Shown: piece after piece, positions 62,098-64,000 of the stretch
Position numbering within the stretch: the first letter of the stretch is position 1
Layout of the letters: each line of letters starts with the position of its first letter
Source of the DNA: Chitinophagales bacterium
Lineage (GTDB): Bacteria > Bacteroidota > Bacteroidia > Chitinophagales > Chitinophagaceae
Assembly: GCA_015655125.1 (NCBI GenBank)
Contig: JAATFP010000105.1
Span: forward strand, 16,492-80,491
Direction of reading: 5' to 3'
Length of the DNA stretch: 64,000 nucleotides
Notes under the pieces: generated by a model
What the model was told of the DNA's origin: nothing
The model's database searches: none
Seen by the model: the letters and a program-made list of their open reading frames with translations, nothing else
Made by a program: the position numbers and the translations under genes

Positions 62098-62866
62098 ATT
62101 TGTCTACGTTCGTAAGCAAATGGTGTTTTCCTTTCAGCATGAATTTCCGGCTTTGCTCTATGCTGTCCATCACCTGTTCTAAAATTTGTTCCGATGAATC
62201 TTCAAAATTGATGTTCAGCGGTTTTTTGAAAGTGACGGATAGTCGTGTTCCGCGCTTTTTAAATTTCAGTCCCTTTTTATTGAAGGCACGCCAGTAGCCG
62301 CTGATCACCACGGGTATTACGATAGGTTTTGTGTGCTTGATGATGAACGCGGTGCCTTTCCGCCCGGGAGCGAACGGCTTTGTGGTTCCCTGCGGAAAAG
62401 TGATCACCCAATTTTCATTGAGTGCGCGGTTGATCTTTCTGGTGTCGCCGGGATCAAGACCGCGACGAACCTCGCCACCTTCGGCGCGCCAGGTACGTTT
62501 CACGGTGAGTGCGCCGGCGAGGGTGAATAATTTTGTGAGCCAGTTGCTTTTCATCGTTTCCTCTGCTGCTACATATTTGATCCGTGTAAAAGGCCACAAG
62601 AGATAAAACGGAAGCCCGAGACGATTTTTCCTTCGCCATTTATTTGCACAAAAAATATGGATAAATGTGATAACATCTGCAAAATAAGTCTGGTGATTGC
62701 TTACAAAAAGCACATTGCGGTTGGGCAACCCTTTAAGGTTTTCCATACCGCTGATCTTAAGTTTATTGACGATATTGATACCCGGATAAGTAAAAATCCC
62801 GACGATGGCATAAACCAACCCTTTTACAAAACGTGATTCTTTAAATCTGGTGACTAAACTGGGCAT
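62096..62866 (-). CDS. Lysophospholipid (1-acylglycerol-3-phosphate) acyltransferase family protein
   Basis: 256 residues from ATG at 62866 (MPSLVTRFKESRFVKGLV). Motif I is NVLFVSNHQTYFADVITFIH (NHxxxxD; His and Asp as catalytic pair), motif III is VITFPQGTTKPFAPGRKGTA (FPxGT, substrate phosphate), then IVIPVVISGYWRAF. One hydrophobic segment near the N-terminus. PlsC-like acyltransferase of the membrane; the exact lipid acceptor is not known. Confidence 0.92.
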   Translation of the reverse strand: MPSLVTRFKESRFVKGLVYAIVGIFTYPGINIVNKLKISGMENLKGLPNRNVLFVSNHQTYFADVITFIHIFCANKWRRKNRLGLPFYLLWPFTRIKYVAAEETMKSNWLTKLFTLAGALTVKRTWRAEGGEVRRGLDPGDTRKINRALNENWVITFPQGTTKPFAPGRKGTAFIIKHTKPIVIPVVISGYWRAFNKKGLKFKKRGTRLSVTFKKPLNINFEDSSEQILEQVMDSIEQSRKFMLKGKHHLLTNVDK

Positions 62867-63006
62867 CAATAGCTTGATTAAAGAAAATAGTGGTGCAATT
62901 TAAAGATAAATGGAAAACGTTGCTGCGCAACAGAAATAAAAATCTTCTTACATCCGGCTGGTTACGCTAAGCTGTTATCGCACTCAGGGGCCGATTTACT
63001 CCGCAA

Positions 63007-63148
63007 GCAGTCTTCGACAAGCCCAGACTGACGGAACTGTGTCGTGTAGAAATTGGCAAAATAGATAGCCATGCCGAACTTTTTTTTGTTATGTGAGTCC
63101 ATCTCTGTGATGTTGAGCTTCTTCCGTCATGTTGAGCTTGTCGAAACA
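63007..63148. repeat. Two degenerate CAGTCTGGGCTTGTCGAAG units
   Basis: AGTCTTCGACAAGCCCAGAC (from 63008) and GATGTTGAGCTTCTTCCGTC followed by ATGTTGAGCTTGTCGAAACA (63109-63148) are decayed copies of the family at 4625 and 50773, in opposite orientations. They lie in the 660-bp gap 62867-63529, otherwise gene-free except for a possible fragment at 63193-63372. Confidence 0.6.
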
Positions 63149-63192
63149 CAGGATAAGACTTTCATTCGGACTTATTTTATTGCCAACAGATT

Positions 63193-63372
63193 TCAACATG
63201 TATAAAAAGTACCGGAAATATCCTCACTCATAGATAAACTGTGCCAGGCTACCCCGAAGTGCGGGATGAACATCATAAGGTCGGAAATCAGTTTCTGTTT
63301 GGCGGCGGAACCTTCCGGTATGCCGGTTGCCTGCCATTCACGGTAAAGCCCACTAAAGTTGAAGAATAGCGA
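63193..63372 (-). pseudogene. Possible protein-coding remnant
   Basis: On the minus strand a 59-codon open stretch without a start codon reads, after SLFFNFSGLYREW, QATGIPEGSAAKQKLISDLM and MFIPHFGVAWHSLSMSEDIS, ending at a TGA. The composition is protein-like (mixed helices, few rare residues) and unlike random non-coding sequence. No family recognised. It may be the C-terminal end of a lost gene. Confidence 0.3.
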
Positions 63373-63456
63373 TTACCGGTTAAATTATGATATATTATCG
63401 ATTTACTAATACGTAGGGTTCGCTTAAAAAAAGGATTTTTTTATACCAAAAACAGG

Positions 63457-63464
63457 TATATTTG
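63457..63464 (+). promoter_or_regulatory. Candidate -7 box (TATATTTG)
   Basis: TATATTTG matches TAnnTTTG, 65 bases before the start of the small Lys/Ala-rich secreted protein gene. Confidence 0.4.
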
Positions 63465-63529
63465 TCTGAAATAATAACAATTATTTTACAAATCAGAAAA
63501 CTTACATTTTAAATTTTAAAAAAAACAAA

Positions 63530-63784
63530 ATGAAAAAACTACTGACTGCATCGTTGATGATCTTCGGTATGGTAGCTTTTGCATCGGCTCAGACAGGGAA
63601 GAAGGCCGGCGTCAAAAAAGGCACGCCACTCAAAACTTCTATAACTGCTGCCGCGCCTAAAGCACGTACTGCAAGTGAGCAGAAAACAATTGATGAGAAA
63701 AAGGTTACCAAGGCAAAAGAAGCTAAGGTAAGTTCAGCAAAACAAGAAATCTACACTCCTGTTGCTGCAAAAAAAACAAACTAA
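63530..63784 (+). CDS. Small secreted Lys/Ala-rich protein
   Basis: 84 residues. Signal peptide MKKLLTASLMIFGMVAFASA, cleavage probably after SAQ; the mature part is about 60 residues of Lys, Ala, Thr and Ser without aromatic core (TGKKAGVKKGTPLKTSITAA, KKVTKAKEAKVSSAKQEIYT). Likely disordered and basic in the periplasm or outside. No family recognised. Upstream is a candidate promoter at 63457 and an AT-rich leader. Confidence 0.75.
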   Translation: MKKLLTASLMIFGMVAFASAQTGKKAGVKKGTPLKTSITAAAPKARTASEQKTIDEKKVTKAKEAKVSSAKQEIYTPVAAKKTN

Positions 63785-63863
63785 TTCTTAATCGTAGCGG
63801 TGCTTTCAGACTTGCTACGGGTTTCTCAATTCCAATTTTATTAAATTCACTAAACTTTCATTT

Positions 63864-64000
63864 ATGCAATCCAACATTACATTGAAAAGTGTCAGGAGGT
63901 CTTTCAAAACTTTCATGACACTTGGCTTGTTACTGCTTATCGCTGGGGTGCTGAAGGCGCAGCCGTACATTAATGGCCCGCTTACCACAGGAGCTACTTC
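63864..64000 (+). CDS. Start of a secreted protein, cut by the window end
   Basis: The reading frame from ATG at 63864 runs open to the last base. It encodes MQSNITLKSVRRSFKTFMTL then GLLLLIAGVLKAQPYINGPL, a signal peptide with cleavage probably after KAQ, and a mature start PYINGPLTTGATS that recalls large surface or T9SS-exported proteins. Function cannot be told from 45 residues. Confidence 0.7.
   Translation, partial: MQSNITLKSVRRSFKTFMTLGLLLLIAGVLKAQPYINGPLTTGAT

Overview
The window looks like a chromosomal stretch from an aerobic Bacteroidota bacterium, most likely of the Chitinophagaceae or a close relative. This is inferred from a SusC/SusD polysaccharide utilisation locus, promoters of the Bacteroidota type (TAnnTTTG), families common in this group (DUF3810, SIMPL, DUF2130, the fused exonuclease/GIY-YIG protein) and very many short AT-rich or palindromic intergenic repeats. 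No plasmid, phage, transposase or CRISPR gene is seen.

Layout. 1-16 kb is mostly housekeeping: the end of aat, tex, an exonuclease/GIY-YIG protein, valS, a GNAT acetyltransferase, a SIMPL protein, an Lrp-type regulator divergent from ahcY, a RaiA/HPF-like protein, class I aldolase, an old-yellow-enzyme reductase, DUF72 and a Fpg/Nei glycosylase. 16-20 kb holds two tandem acidic paralogues, DUF1456, ferritin, a second GNAT protein and a membrane-anchored Gly-rich protein. 20-36.7 kb is a nine-gene, about 15 kb minus-strand polysaccharide utilisation operon (susC, susD, lipoprotein, GH2-malectin, GH88, GH2, beta-helix lyase-like protein, SDR, uxuA) read away from a divergent LacI-type regulator; it should import and degrade a uronic-acid-containing glycan and feed the uronate into the mannonate pathway. 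36.7-45 kb holds a frameshifted DUF2130 gene, three tRNA genes (Leu-GAG, Leu-UAA, Gly-GCC), a histidine kinase, a glycosyltransferase, a phosphopantetheinyl transferase, dcd, a serine hydrolase and DUF3810. 45-49.4 kb has the conserved DUF177-rpmF-plsX trio, an Ada-like protein with an internal deletion, rpiB and an aldo/keto reductase. 49.4-59.5 kb carries a whole protoheme pathway: hemA-C-D-E-F-B-L on the minus strand, hemH and hemJ on the plus strand. The rest holds a 4-TM protein, proline dehydrogenase, a frameshifted acyl-CoA thioesterase, an acyltransferase, a small secreted Lys/Ala-rich protein and the start of another secreted protein.

The most unusual aspect is the density and behaviour of short repeats. 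At least eight families are visible: large nested palindromes carrying GATTACRCAGAT, palindromes built on ACGGAGACACAACGACAC, very long perfect palindromes with CAGCCTGAGCTTGT, and several tandem or simple families. Copies sit directly on the stop codons of several genes, and two families have apparently entered the reading frames of essential genes (valS and hemC) without breaking them. Two genes show a single-base homopolymer frameshift, which could be biological slippage, recent decay or sequencing error.
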